Shown here piece by piece: positions 34,079 through 43,191 of a DNA stretch of 64,000 bases. Numbering within the stretch: position 1 is the stretch's first letter; each line of letters opens with the position of its first letter. A program made the translations under genes and the position numbers. Source of the stretch: Bacillus_BD oryzisoli (lineage in GTDB: Bacteria; Bacillota; Bacilli; Bacillales; Cytobacillaceae); NCBI RefSeq assembly GCF_036670025.1, contig NZ_CP137640.1, positions 654,001 to 718,000 on the forward strand, in the 5' to 3' direction. The notes below the pieces were generated by a model. That model worked only from the letters and a program-made list of their open reading frames with translations, made no database searches and was not told the origin of the DNA.

Positions 34079-34837
34079 TTGCGACTTAAAGATAAAATTG
34101 CCTTCATAACCGGTGCCGGAGGACCAATGGGGGAAGCAATTGCCCTACGTTTTGCCCAAGAAGGTGCCAAATTAGTCATCACCGATATATCTGAGAATCG
34201 ATTAAATCAAACGAGAGAAAAATTACTTGAATATACAGTAGCTGACAACATTGTAGCCATAAGAGCAAGCGTACTAGATTATGAGGAAGTAAAAGAAGTA
34301 GTGGAAGAAGCCAATCAAAGATTCTCTAAAATTGATATTCTAGTTAATGTTGTCGGTGGCATCCGTGATACAAAGATGATTAGGCCTATTTTTGAAATAG
34401 ATGGCGACCGTTGGGACAATACGATGGCACTCAATTTAAAGGGAACGTTCAATTGTACGAAGTTAGTTGCTCCAATCATGCTTCAACATGGTTATGGAAA
34501 AATCGTCAATATTTCTACCATTCATTTTGACGGTGAAAAAGGGTATGCAGATTATGGCGCTGCTAAGGCTGGAGTGGCTTCCTTTACTAAAACGGCTGCA
34601 AAGGAACTAAGTCCGGCGATTAATGTGAATTGTATTGCGCCGGGATTAATTCAAACATCAATCGTAGACAGAATGGACAGTGAAACCCTTGAAGAATACC
34701 GTAAGAAGACATTGTTGGGGAGATTAGGAAATCCAATTGATGTAGCCAATACAGCTCTATTTTTAGCAAGTGATGAATCAGCCTATATCACAGGTCATAT
34801 CATCCCTGTTTCTGGTGGAATATGGCCCCATCTTTAA
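34079..34837 (+). CDS. SDR-family oxidoreductase
   Basis: The 252-residue short-chain dehydrogenase has a slightly unusual cofactor loop (ITGAGGPMGEAIA near residue 9), NVVGG in place of NNAG near 90, and an intact catalytic set: NISTIHF (Ser) and DYGAAKAG (Tyr, Lys). The open frame begins at 34028, but a TTG at 34079 follows AAAGGAG by eight bases and gives the normal N-terminus (LKDKIAFITGAG). It probably acts on a 3- or 2-hydroxyacyl-CoA of the pathway; substrate unproven. Confidence 0.82.
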   Translation: MRLKDKIAFITGAGGPMGEAIALRFAQEGAKLVITDISENRLNQTREKLLEYTVADNIVAIRASVLDYEEVKEVVEEANQRFSKIDILVNVVGGIRDTKMIRPIFEIDGDRWDNTMALNLKGTFNCTKLVAPIMLQHGYGKIVNISTIHFDGEKGYADYGAAKAGVASFTKTAAKELSPAINVNCIAPGLIQTSIVDRMDSETLEEYRKKTLLGRLGNPIDVANTALFLASDESAYITGHIIPVSGGIWPHL

Positions 34838-34875
34838 AAAAAGGCTGTGTTAAAATTTGGTGTTAAATATCGTAT

Positions 34876-34927
34876 GTTAGCGGGGTGATTTCCTTACTTT
34901 TCTTTTCAAGGTAAATCGACCCGCTAA
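34876..34927 (+). other. Stem-loop between SDR and lhgO
   Basis: GTTAGCGGGGTGATTT pairs with AAATCGACCCGCTAAC across about 20 bases. No T-run follows. It may be a processing hairpin inside the operon transcript. Confidence 0.55.
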
Positions 34928-34965
34928 CTCATTAACAAAGCCAAAAGAAAAGGAGGGATTTGCTT

Positions 34966-36186
34966 ATGTTTGATTTTGCAATTATTGGAGGGGGAATTGT
35001 AGGCCTTTCAACAGGAATGGCTATTTATCAGCGGTTTCCAAATGCAAAGGTAGTTGTAATCGAAAAGGAGTCGGCTGTTGCTGAACATCAAACAGGCCAT
35101 AACAGCGGGGTTATTCATTCAGGAATCTATTATAAACCAGGCAGCTTTAAAGCACGCTTTGCCCGGCAAGGAAGTCAATCGATGACAGAGTTTTGTCAAA
35201 CATACGGCATTGAACATGATATTTGTGGGAAAGTCATTGTGGCAACAAAAAAAGAAGAAATCCCTCTTCTTGAGAATTTATATAAACGAGGACTAGAAAA
35301 CGGATTAAATATTAATAGAATTGGTCGAGATGAATTAAATGAAATAGAACCTCATGTAAATGGTCTTGGTGCTATTCGTGTACCAATGGCAGGAATCGTT
35401 AATTACCGTCAAGTAAGTGAGAAATTTGCTGAAATTATTAAAGAAAATGGCGGCGAGATTAGATTAAACACAAAAGTAGAGAAAATACATGAGGAATCAA
35501 ATCAAGTGACGATTGAAACGAACCGGGGAACGATAAAAACAAGTTTGGTTATTAACTGTGCTGGGTTGCACAGTGATCGCATGGCAGCTGCAGCAGGCTA
35601 TAAAACGGACATGAAAATCGTTCCATTTCGCGGTGAATATTTTAAATTAAAACCTGAAAAACGCTACCTTGTCAAACATCTGATCTATCCTGTACCAAAT
35701 CCTAAATTTCCTTTCTTAGGAGTTCATTTTACCCGAATGGTCAGTGGTGAGGTGGACGCAGGTCCGAATGCAGTCATGGCCTTTAAACGCGAAGGGTATA
35801 AAAAGACAGATATTAGTATGAAGGATTTAATGGAATCTGTAAGCTTTCCTGGGTTATGGAAAATGGCCGGTAAATTTGCGAAGGAAGGCTTAGATGAATA
35901 TGTTCGTTCATTTAGCAAAAAGCAGTTTACAAAAAGTCTTCAAGAATTAATTCCTGAAATTCAAGAAGATGATTTAATTCCAGCACCTGCGGGTGTAAGA
36001 GCACAGGCATTGAAATATGATGGGAATATGGTAGACGATTTTCATATTATTATGGGGAAACGCTCCATTCATGTATGTAATGCACCGTCACCTGCAGCAA
36101 CAGCGTCGATTGAAATTGGTAAAGAAGTGGTCAGACGGATTCCAGTTCAGACTAATTTAACAAATAGGATTAGCACTGTCATCTAA
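34966..36186 (+). CDS. lhgO: L-2-hydroxyglutarate oxidase (LhgO)
   Basis: The 406-residue FAD enzyme of the DAO family should oxidise L-2-hydroxyglutarate to 2-oxoglutarate. It has the dinucleotide motif FAIIGGGIVGLSTG at residue 4, the family signature EHQTGHNSGVIHSGIYYKPGS-like stretch near 43, and the C-terminal APAGVRAQAL and NAPSPAATASIEIG blocks. The ATG at 34966 has AGGAGGG eight bases away. Its place in an alicyclic acid operon that should yield glutaryl-CoA is suggestive, but no glutarate hydroxylase (CsiD) is seen. Confidence 0.88.
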   Translation: MFDFAIIGGGIVGLSTGMAIYQRFPNAKVVVIEKESAVAEHQTGHNSGVIHSGIYYKPGSFKARFARQGSQSMTEFCQTYGIEHDICGKVIVATKKEEIPLLENLYKRGLENGLNINRIGRDELNEIEPHVNGLGAIRVPMAGIVNYRQVSEKFAEIIKENGGEIRLNTKVEKIHEESNQVTIETNRGTIKTSLVINCAGLHSDRMAAAAGYKTDMKIVPFRGEYFKLKPEKRYLVKHLIYPVPNPKFPFLGVHFTRMVSGEVDAGPNAVMAFKREGYKKTDISMKDLMESVSFPGLWKMAGKFAKEGLDEYVRSFSKKQFTKSLQELIPEIQEDDLIPAPAGVRAQALKYDGNMVDDFHIIMGKRSIHVCNAPSPAATASIEIGKEVVRRIPVQTNLTNRISTVI

Positions 36187-36206
36187 ATTGGAAGGGGCAG
36201 TTTCAT

Positions 36207-36536
36207 ATGTTTAATGAAAAAACGCTGTTTATTGCTGGGCACGCACGTCTACCCCAAGGAATGGCAGCCAAAAGTGTATTTGAAACCTTGACGATTACAG
36301 CAGAAATCGATAGAAAATACGGGGTCATTATCGAGGCCTCTTGTACATTAGCTACTGAACATGGACGTCAATTTATTGGGCAGCTATTGAAGGGGTTAAG
36401 TATAAATGATGGAGTGGATGAAGCGATTGCTGCCATCAACAAGTATTATCATGGTAAGGGAACGAATGCATTGGTAGCTGCATTAAAAGATCTTGCTCTC
36501 CATTATCAGCAAATGATATCGAGTGAAGGTAAGTGA
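36207..36536 (+). CDS. DUF3870 domain protein
   Basis: This 109-residue protein matches DUF3870 by overall pattern: TLFIAGHARLPQGMAAKSVF at the start, a central IIEASCTLATEHGR and a C-terminal YYHGKGTNALVAALKDLA. The function is unknown. It lies 20 bases after lhgO and ends the sigma-54 operon that starts at 29344. AAGGGGCAG precedes the ATG. The mix of conserved Cys and His suggests a small-molecule or metal site, but nothing more can be said. Confidence 0.75.
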   Translation: MFNEKTLFIAGHARLPQGMAAKSVFETLTITAEIDRKYGVIIEASCTLATEHGRQFIGQLLKGLSINDGVDEAIAAINKYYHGKGTNALVAALKDLALHYQQMISSEGK

Positions 36537-36586
36537 TTTTTTTCACCCAGAAGAATCCTATAACAGTATCCATAAAGTCATTATTC

Positions 36587-36632
36587 CTTGTCTGTGTGGA
36601 GTTAGGATCTCTCCATACAGATAAGAATTCTC
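36587..36632 (+). other. Hairpin after the catabolic operon
   Basis: TCTGTGTGGAG pairs with CTCCATACAGA around a short loop; only a weak T content follows. It may mark the 3' end of the catabolic cluster transcript. Confidence 0.45.
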
Positions 36633-36674
36633 GAACTATTATATTCTAGGTTTTAAGAGTAAGGAGAGGATACT

Positions 36675-37202
36675 ATGATTGCAAAGTATTGCAGAGAATC
36701 AAGAGTTATTCGAACTAACCGTGTATTTCAAAATGATGTAAATAGTCATAATACGTTATTCGGCGGGCGAATCATGAGTGATATTGATCAAATTGCTTCA
36801 ATATCGGCGTTACGACATTGCCGCACAGATTGTGTAACAGTCTCAACTGATTCTGTAGATTTTTTATCTCCGATTAAAACGACTGACGCAGTCTGTTATG
36901 AAGCGTATGTAACTTGGACTAATTCATCATCAATGGAAATATTCGTAAAGGTAATTGCTGAAAATTTAAAAAGTGGTGAACGTAAAATAGCAGTAACAGC
37001 ATTTTTAACTTTTATCGCATTAGATGAAAATAAACGTCCAGTAAGGGTTCCTGAAGTTATTCCTAAAACAGAGGAAGAAAGAATGTTAAATGGAACGGCG
37101 CCAGAAAGAGCTAGAATTCGAAAAGATAGGAAGGAAAAAAGCAAGGCCTTGTCCAAATTTTATACTATAGCTGCTCCTGTAGTTGATCCTATATTGAGTT
37201 AA
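36675..37202 (+). CDS. Acyl-CoA thioesterase (hotdog)
   Basis: The 175-residue protein is a YkhA/BFIT-type acyl-CoA thioesterase: VFQNDVNSHNTLFGGRIMSDID near residue 18 contains the conserved Asn and the catalytic acid region, and TDSVDFLSPIKTTDAV follows near 57. It would release CoA from acyl-CoA in the cytoplasm. AAGGAGAGG precedes the start. A hairpin separates it from the sigma-54 operon; it may be a separate unit with the amidohydrolase gene 17 bases downstream. Confidence 0.88.
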   Translation: MIAKYCRESRVIRTNRVFQNDVNSHNTLFGGRIMSDIDQIASISALRHCRTDCVTVSTDSVDFLSPIKTTDAVCYEAYVTWTNSSSMEIFVKVIAENLKSGERKIAVTAFLTFIALDENKRPVRVPEVIPKTEEERMLNGTAPERARIRKDRKEKSKALSKFYTIAAPVVDPILS

Positions 37203-37219
37203 AATTTGGAGGTTACAAG

Positions 37220-38977
37220 TTGGATAATAAAAATTATAGATGGAGCAACAAACAAATAAGGAATCATGTAAAGGTATTAGATGGGGTGATACATCCTAAT
37301 ATGGTTCTGAAAAATGCAACCTATCTAAATACCTATCTACATCAATGGTTAGTTGCAAATATTTGGATATATGATGATCGTATTGTGTATGTAGGAGAGT
37401 ATCTTCCTGAAAACTCATGTGGTTATGAAGAGATAGACTGTCAAGGACAATATTTAGTACCAGGATATATTGAACCGCATGCTCATCCTGATCAGTTATA
37501 TAACCCTCTTACATTAGCAAAACATGCGGGCCAATTCGGCACAACGACGCTAATTAGTGATAATTTAGGTATTTTCCTTGAGCTTACTACTCAAGTAGCA
37601 TTTGAATTATTAAATAAATTCAGAGAACTTCCTTCAACCATGTACTGGTGGTGCCGTTTTGATGCACAAACCGAATTCCCGAATAATGATGAAATTTTTA
37701 ACACAGAGGATGTGACTTCTTGGCTCCAACATGAATCTGTATTGCAAGGCGGAGAGTTAACAGGGTGGCCGAAATTATTAAATGGAGATGACCAAATGCT
37801 ATCCTGGTTACAGGAGACAAAAAGGTTACATAAAAAAGTTGAAGGCCATTTGCCCGGAGCTTCCGAAAGGACATTGGCAAAATTAATGTTAATGGGCACT
37901 GATTGTGATCATGAAGCTATGACAGGTCAGGAAGCACTTACGCGTTTAATGCAAGGCTATACTGTTTCTCTTAGACATTCATCTATTCGACCTGATTTAG
38001 ACATTCTTATAAAAGAATTAATAGAGTTAGGTGTTCAAAAATTTGATCGATTTTTCTTTACCACTGACGGTTCACATCCTCATTTTTATGAAAATGGAAT
38101 GACGGATGAACTGATCAAAATAGCTATTAATCATGGAATACCATTAACTGATGCATATAATATGGCAAGTTTTAATATTGCACGTTACTATAATATGGAA
38201 CATTTACATGGATCCATTGCTACAGGGAGAATAGCTAATATTAATTTTTTAGAGAGTAAAAATAACCCAACACCTATCAGTGTATTAGCAAAAGGTAAAT
38301 GGATTAAGCAAGATAGAAAGGATAAATTTGTTTCACCTTCAATCGAATGGAATAAGTATCAAATATCTCCCCTTCATTTAAATTGGAGCTTAGAAGAAGA
38401 TGATTGGAGCTTTTCAACCTCAAATGGCATTCATTTAATTAATAATGTAATTACGAAACCGTATGAAAGTAGTATTGATTTAAGTAAAGAAGAATTATCT
38501 TTTGAAGATGATGAATGTTTCCTTATGATGGTTGGGCGAGACGGGTCCTGGAGAATAAATACATTGGTGAAAGGGTTTGCCCAACAGTTAGGAGGGTTTG
38601 CAAGCTCTTATTCTGGGACAGGTGACATCATAATTATAGGAAAAAGAAAAACAGATATGCTTACTGCTTTTGACCGAATGAGAAAAATCGGCGGCGGCAT
38701 GGTCTTGGTAGAAGAAAATCATATCCTGCACGAAATTTCTTTACCTTTAACGGGTATCATGTCTGATCTGGATATGGGCTTTTTAATTAAAAAAGAGAAA
38801 AAAATGATAGAGTTATTTAAAGAAAGAGGCTATAAATATAACGACATTGCCTTTACTTTATTATTCTTCTCTGCGACTCATTTACCATTTATTAGATTGA
38901 CTCCAAGTGGTTTATATGATGTGAAAAATAGAAAGGTTTTGGCTTCTCCAACTAAAAGGGTTCCCGCTTTTCATTAA
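37220..38977 (+). CDS. Adenine deaminase-like amidohydrolase (YerA type)
   Basis: The 585-residue protein matches the YerA group of adenine deaminase-related amidohydrolases. The metal site is GYIEPHAHPDQ near residue 88, further ligands lie in KVEGHLPGA and CDHEAMTG near 212-235, and FFTTDGSHPHF carries the late Asp. The C-terminal third looks like the adenine-deaminase C-terminal domain (GFAQQLGGFASSYSGTGDIIIIG). The start is TTG with GGAGG eight bases away. True adenine specificity is not proven for this branch. Confidence 0.8.
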   Translation: MDNKNYRWSNKQIRNHVKVLDGVIHPNMVLKNATYLNTYLHQWLVANIWIYDDRIVYVGEYLPENSCGYEEIDCQGQYLVPGYIEPHAHPDQLYNPLTLAKHAGQFGTTTLISDNLGIFLELTTQVAFELLNKFRELPSTMYWWCRFDAQTEFPNNDEIFNTEDVTSWLQHESVLQGGELTGWPKLLNGDDQMLSWLQETKRLHKKVEGHLPGASERTLAKLMLMGTDCDHEAMTGQEALTRLMQGYTVSLRHSSIRPDLDILIKELIELGVQKFDRFFFTTDGSHPHFYENGMTDELIKIAINHGIPLTDAYNMASFNIARYYNMEHLHGSIATGRIANINFLESKNNPTPISVLAKGKWIKQDRKDKFVSPSIEWNKYQISPLHLNWSLEEDDWSFSTSNGIHLINNVITKPYESSIDLSKEELSFEDDECFLMMVGRDGSWRINTLVKGFAQQLGGFASSYSGTGDIIIIGKRKTDMLTAFDRMRKIGGGMVLVEENHILHEISLPLTGIMSDLDMGFLIKKEKKMIELFKERGYKYNDIAFTLLFFSATHLPFIRLTPSGLYDVKNRKVLASPTKRVPAFH

Positions 38978-39065
38978 GTGCGTAACTCCCCTTCGAGTTT
39001 AGATATCCTATAGAAATTTTTTATATTACTTGAGTAAGTATTGTTCAATAAAGCTGCCGATTAAG

Positions 39066-39098
39066 GTGTTAATCTACTAAGATTAACACTTTTTTTAT
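39066..39098 (+). terminator. Rho-independent terminator
   Basis: GTGTTAATC and GATTAACAC form a stem around TACTAA, followed by TTTTTTT. It closes the amidohydrolase unit. Confidence 0.9.
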
Positions 39099-39211
39099 TA
39101 CCAATATTTAATGATTAAACCTTAATGCGAAAGGGTTTCCATTGAGTTAGATAGTGAGCAGCATAATAGAGTTATTTGAAATGTTTTTGTCCAAAATGTG
39201 AAAAAAATTCT

Positions 39212-39262
39212 TGACCAATAGAAAAAATTTTTGATATAGTTTAAAACAGACCGGTTGGTATG
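39212..39262 (+). promoter_or_regulatory. Promoter with TetR-type operator before efflux gene
   Basis: TTGACC (39212), an 18-base spacer and TATAGT form a core promoter. Just downstream, AGACCGGTTGGTATG resembles operators of QacR/LmrA-like TetR repressors. No tetR gene lies in the window. Confidence 0.5.
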
Positions 39263-39370
39263 TTTGAGGTGTACCACGGAATTGTAAAGGCTAGATAACC
39301 AATAAAGAAGAGAACCACTAACAATGATTTCACAGATATTACAAAGAATATAAATGAAAAGGAGATATAC

Positions 39371-40825
39371 ATGAATACGCAAATTCAAGTAAAAAGTCCA
39401 AAGATAATGGCAGCTATCTTAATGCTGGGTGCCTTTATTGGTTTATTTGGAGAAACAGCATTAAATATGGCACTAACAAATGTCATGGATCAATTTTCTA
39501 TTACAGCTGCTACTGCACAATGGCTGACAACGGGATATTTATTAACATTAGCTATATTAGTACCAATTTCAGCACTATTAATGAAATGGTTTAGTACTCG
39601 CCAATTAGTTATTGGGGGGCTCGTTATTTCGCTTGCAGGAGCGGTTCTAGCAGCATTTTCTCCCAATTTTGTAATCTTAGAAACTGGCCGTATTGTACAA
39701 GCGATGGGAACAGGTATTATCATGCCGGTCATGGTAAGTGTTCTTTTAGTTATTTTTCCAATTCATAAACGCGGCGTTGTCATGGGGATTATGGGTCTTG
39801 TTATTACATTAGGACCTGCTTTAGGACCAACACTTTCGGGGGTCGTTATTAGCACGTTAGGCTGGCATTATATTTTCTGGATTAGTGCAGCTTTTTATGT
39901 ATTATTGACACTTGCTGCTATATTAAAAATTGAAAATGTTGGTGAAATTACTAAGCCTAAAATCGATGTTTTATCGATTGTTTTATCAACTGTAGGATTT
40001 GGCGGATTAATTTATGGGTTAGCTTCTATGGCTGGAGCGCCTTTTACAGCTCCTATCGTATGGGCACCTTTACTTGTAGGAGTTATCGCACTTGTATTAT
40101 TTGGAATTCGTCAAAATACAATGGATAAGCCTATGGTTAATTTAAGTGTATTCAAACAGCCAATGTTCACATTAGGAACAGCAATGATGTTCTTAAGTAT
40201 TTTAGTTATTTTATCAACTGGAATTTTATTGCCGATGTATTTAAAGGGATCATTATTATTTAGTGCTGCGGTCGCAGGCTTATTACTGCTTCCTGGTAAT
40301 GCAGTGAATGTTATCATGTCACCGATCGTTGGAACGCTGTTTGATAAAATTGGGCCGCGAAAATTAACAATCGTTGGATCTATCATTGTATTAATTGGTA
40401 ATATTATTTTTGCTATCTCTATTTCAGTAACAACACCAGCTTGGCAAATCATCGTAGCCTTTATGGTTTTATTCTTTGGGTTAACAATGGTAACAATCCC
40501 ATCACAAACGAATGGACTTAATGCCTTGCCGCGTGAGTTATATGCAGATGGCTCAGCCGCTATGAATACATTGAATCAAGTAGCTGGAGCAGCAGGAACA
40601 GCGATCGCCATTACGTTACTGACAGTTGGTCAATCTAGTTTTGCAGCAGGTGTTCCAGATGCAGCACAGGGAGAAATATTAGCTGCAGGCGTAAAATATA
40701 CCTTCTACTTTGTTACAGGAATTTCAGTAGTCGCGTTAATCTTGTCGCTATTTATGAGAAAGCCTAACGCTGTCGTAGAAAAATCTACAGCTGCAGTAAA
40801 AGCAGCAGAACCTGTACGCGAATAG
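39371..40825 (+). CDS. DHA2-family multidrug efflux MFS transporter
   Basis: This 484-residue membrane protein has about 14 helices, typical of the DHA2 (14-TMS) drug:proton antiporters. The N-terminal motif D1 is present as LNMALTNVMDQF near residue 27, with AQWLTTGYLLTLAILVP near 47, and motif C as GPALGPTLSGVV near 153. It should export drugs or lipids. A GGAGAT site precedes the ATG. A TetR-like operator upstream suggests inducible control. A strong terminator follows. Confidence 0.9.
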   Translation: MNTQIQVKSPKIMAAILMLGAFIGLFGETALNMALTNVMDQFSITAATAQWLTTGYLLTLAILVPISALLMKWFSTRQLVIGGLVISLAGAVLAAFSPNFVILETGRIVQAMGTGIIMPVMVSVLLVIFPIHKRGVVMGIMGLVITLGPALGPTLSGVVISTLGWHYIFWISAAFYVLLTLAAILKIENVGEITKPKIDVLSIVLSTVGFGGLIYGLASMAGAPFTAPIVWAPLLVGVIALVLFGIRQNTMDKPMVNLSVFKQPMFTLGTAMMFLSILVILSTGILLPMYLKGSLLFSAAVAGLLLLPGNAVNVIMSPIVGTLFDKIGPRKLTIVGSIIVLIGNIIFAISISVTTPAWQIIVAFMVLFFGLTMVTIPSQTNGLNALPRELYADGSAAMNTLNQVAGAAGTAIAITLLTVGQSSFAAGVPDAAQGEILAAGVKYTFYFVTGISVVALILSLFMRKPNAVVEKSTAAVKAAEPVRE

Positions 40826-40845
40826 CAGAATATAGATACATTTTG

Positions 40846-40888
40846 AAAAACCATTCGTAAAAGTATCATTTACGAATGGTTTTTTGAT
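40846..40888. terminator. Bidirectional terminator
   Basis: AAAACCATTCGTAAA and TTTACGAATGGTTTT form a near-perfect stem with T-runs on both strands, between the convergent MFS and CBS genes. Confidence 0.9.
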
Positions 40889-40897
40889 AAAAAGTTT

Positions 40898-41377
40898 TCA
40901 TCCGAACAAGGAAAATAGTTCATTATCCGGTTGTAATAATCGTTTTGATATATTATTTATCAAATCTCCTCTGCTAATAACACCAACAACTCTACCAGCA
41001 CCGTTAACTACAGGCAGTTTTTTGAAATGATGCTTGGATAGCAAACGAATAGCCATTTCAAACTCTTCATCAGGTGATACGTAGAGGATATTTCTTTTAG
41101 TCATAATCTCTTTTACCGGTGTATTCAGCTTTTCCTGTAAAACATCCTCCATGTCTCCATCCTCAATGATATAAACAAGGCCGGCAATACCCAGAGGCTT
41201 TGGCGCTAAGTAGCGTAATACGTCTCCATCTGATACCATGCCTACTAAATGATCGTTATCATCAACAACCGGCACGCCGCCAATTCGATTTGAGTTAAGT
41301 ATATGTAATAATTCTCTGACAGTATCGGAAGGCTTTACAGTAAAAATTTTTCTAATCATGAAATCTCTTACTTCCAT
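40898..41377 (-). CDS. Tandem CBS-domain protein
   Basis: The protein of about 159 residues consists of two CBS domains: VRDFMIRKIFTVKPSDTVRELL...GGVPVVDDNDHLVGMVSDGDVL, and VKEIMTKRNILYVSPDEEFEMA...KKLPVVNGAGRVVGVISRGDLI. Such pairs bind adenosine nucleotides and act as sensors. A short insert lies between them. The first in-frame start is a GTG at 41389, while the ATG at 41377 gives the usual MEVRDFM beginning; neither has a strong ribosome site. It stands alone. Confidence 0.85.
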   Translation of the reverse strand: MEVRDFMIRKIFTVKPSDTVRELLHILNSNRIGGVPVVDDNDHLVGMVSDGDVLRYLAPKPLGIAGLVYIIEDGDMEDVLQEKLNTPVKEIMTKRNILYVSPDEEFEMAIRLLSKHHFKKLPVVNGAGRVVGVISRGDLINNISKRLLQPDNELFSLFG

Positions 41378-41496
41378 TATAAATCCCACTTATCTGAAAA
41401 TGCATACATTTTTGAATATATCCGCATCTTAACATAAATTCTACTTTTCTCGTAAGGATTATTTTAATGTTTACTTTTCATTTCTGCCACTATGCC

Positions 41497-41535
41497 CTAA
41501 TCAATTGGGGCAATGAACCTGTCCCTTCGACCCGC
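41497..41535. repeat. Half copy of the GGGACAGG repeat
   Basis: CAATGAACCTGTCCCT matches the right arm of the copy at 10969-11050; the left arm is missing. The rest of 41390-41637 shows no gene and no confident sigma-G promoter. Confidence 0.5.
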
Positions 41536-41637
41536 TCATAATAATTCACTTTTTACAGATAATAACCAAGGAGACAAGATTTTCATTGTGTAATATTCTG
41601 AGCCTTACCCTATAACCTCTTCAGGAGTTATACCAAA

Positions 41638-43176
41638 ATGAAAAATTTATTTTTCAAGAAAAGAAAAGCTTTTGTATCAGAAATGAGTAAGGAATTTACC
41701 GGAAATGAAAGTGACCAACACTTGGAGTTTTTCACTGGGGATATAGAACAAGAGATCAATTATTTAAAACGGCTTTATTCATTCCCTGCCAATATTGATT
41801 TCATGCTGAGAGAATTCACGTTCAATAAGATGGAACGAAAGGCTGTCTTGTTTTATATTCCATCATTGACTGATACAAAGCTGATAGATGATGCAATCAT
41901 AAAACCGTTGATTTTGAATGATAGGAAAATAACAGATGTAACAGCAGCCGTAAGTGTAAGTGCTATTAGAGCAGAGCCTGAGATAGAGAAAGCGGTTAAC
42001 GAATTGAATACTGGTGACTCTCTTTTATTGGTTGAGGGACAACGGCATGCTTATATTATTAAAACGGCATCCGCAGCCGGCAGGAGTATAGAAAAACCAC
42101 AAAACGAAACGACTTTATTTGGTCCAAAGGAATCCTTTATTGAAAAAGCAGATGTCAACATCTCTCTTATTCGAAAAAAGATTCGCAGTAAAGACTTTAC
42201 AGTAGAAAAGATGACAATTGGAGAGCGTTCAAGAAATGAAGTTTTTATTGTCTATAACAAAGAGTTAGCAAGTGAAAGGGTTATAAGTGAAGTCAAAAGC
42301 CGGATTGGTACAATAACAAAAGATGCCGTTCAGAATATTAGCTTATTAGTTCAGCACATTGAAGAGAGAAAAAGAAGTTTAGTTCCGACGGTTTTACAAA
42401 CAGAACGACCGGACCGTGCGGCCTCTTTTATAGAGGATGGGTATGTCATTGTCGTCATGAATAATTCTCCCTTTGCCTTAGTCACACCAGCAACATTTTG
42501 GTCCTTCTACCATTCTGGAGATGATCATTATTTACGGTTTATAAATGGGAACTTTACTAGACTTCTGCGTATGTTGGCGATGTTTATCACTTTATTCACT
42601 CCGTCAGCCTACATTGCTATTACGAATTATCATATGGAGATGCTTCCAACCGATTTACTTTTAGCAATTGCGGGTGCAAGGGAAATGGTGCCGTTTCCCG
42701 CTATATTGGAATTGCTGCTACTAGAGCTCTCTTTTGAACTGATTCGGGAAGCCGGGGTTCGGGTTCCCGTCCCAATCGGTCCGACAATCGGGATTGTTGG
42801 GGCGTTAATTTTAGGTCAGGCAGGAGTGGAAGCGAATGTGGTTAGTCCTATTGTGGTGATTGTTGTGGCCTTATCTGGATTGTCCTCTTATGCGATTGGT
42901 GATGTAAATTTAAACTACACAATAAGAATTACACGGTTCGCCTTTCTCATAGCAGCTGGTTTAATGGGCATATTCGGAATGGTGCTCTGTTTTATGGCTG
43001 CTTTAATTTATTTAACATCATTAAAAAGTTTTGGAGTGCCTTACCTGGCACCGCTGACACCAAAATACAGGTCATCAGGGGACACAGTATTCCGAAAACT
43101 ATTAACATATGAACGATTAAGACCAGGATTCACAAAAACAAAGGATTTAACGAAAGATACCGTTCGGAAAAAGTGA
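41638..43176 (+). CDS. Spore germination protein A subunit (GerA family)
   Basis: The 512-residue GerAA-type protein is part of the inner-membrane nutrient germinant receptor of spores. A soluble N-terminal region of about 290 residues (with DSLLLVEGQRHAYI and ERPDRAASFIEDGYVIVVM) is followed by five or so helices and the conserved GAREMVPFPAILELLLLE and GPTIGIVGALILGQAGVEAN blocks. CAGGAG precedes the ATG. It heads a gerA-gerB-gerC operon of unknown germinant. Confidence 0.93.
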   Translation: MKNLFFKKRKAFVSEMSKEFTGNESDQHLEFFTGDIEQEINYLKRLYSFPANIDFMLREFTFNKMERKAVLFYIPSLTDTKLIDDAIIKPLILNDRKITDVTAAVSVSAIRAEPEIEKAVNELNTGDSLLLVEGQRHAYIIKTASAAGRSIEKPQNETTLFGPKESFIEKADVNISLIRKKIRSKDFTVEKMTIGERSRNEVFIVYNKELASERVISEVKSRIGTITKDAVQNISLLVQHIEERKRSLVPTVLQTERPDRAASFIEDGYVIVVMNNSPFALVTPATFWSFYHSGDDHYLRFINGNFTRLLRMLAMFITLFTPSAYIAITNYHMEMLPTDLLLAIAGAREMVPFPAILELLLLELSFELIREAGVRVPVPIGPTIGIVGALILGQAGVEANVVSPIVVIVVALSGLSSYAIGDVNLNYTIRITRFAFLIAAGLMGIFGMVLCFMAALIYLTSLKSFGVPYLAPLTPKYRSSGDTVFRKLLTYERLRPGFTKTKDLTKDTVRKK

Positions 43177-43191
43177 AGTTAGGTGATTTTT

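Noticed and set aside
41390..41637. Sigma-G promoter before the ger operon
   Set aside because: TGAATA-like boxes exist, but none has a matching -10 at the right spacing.
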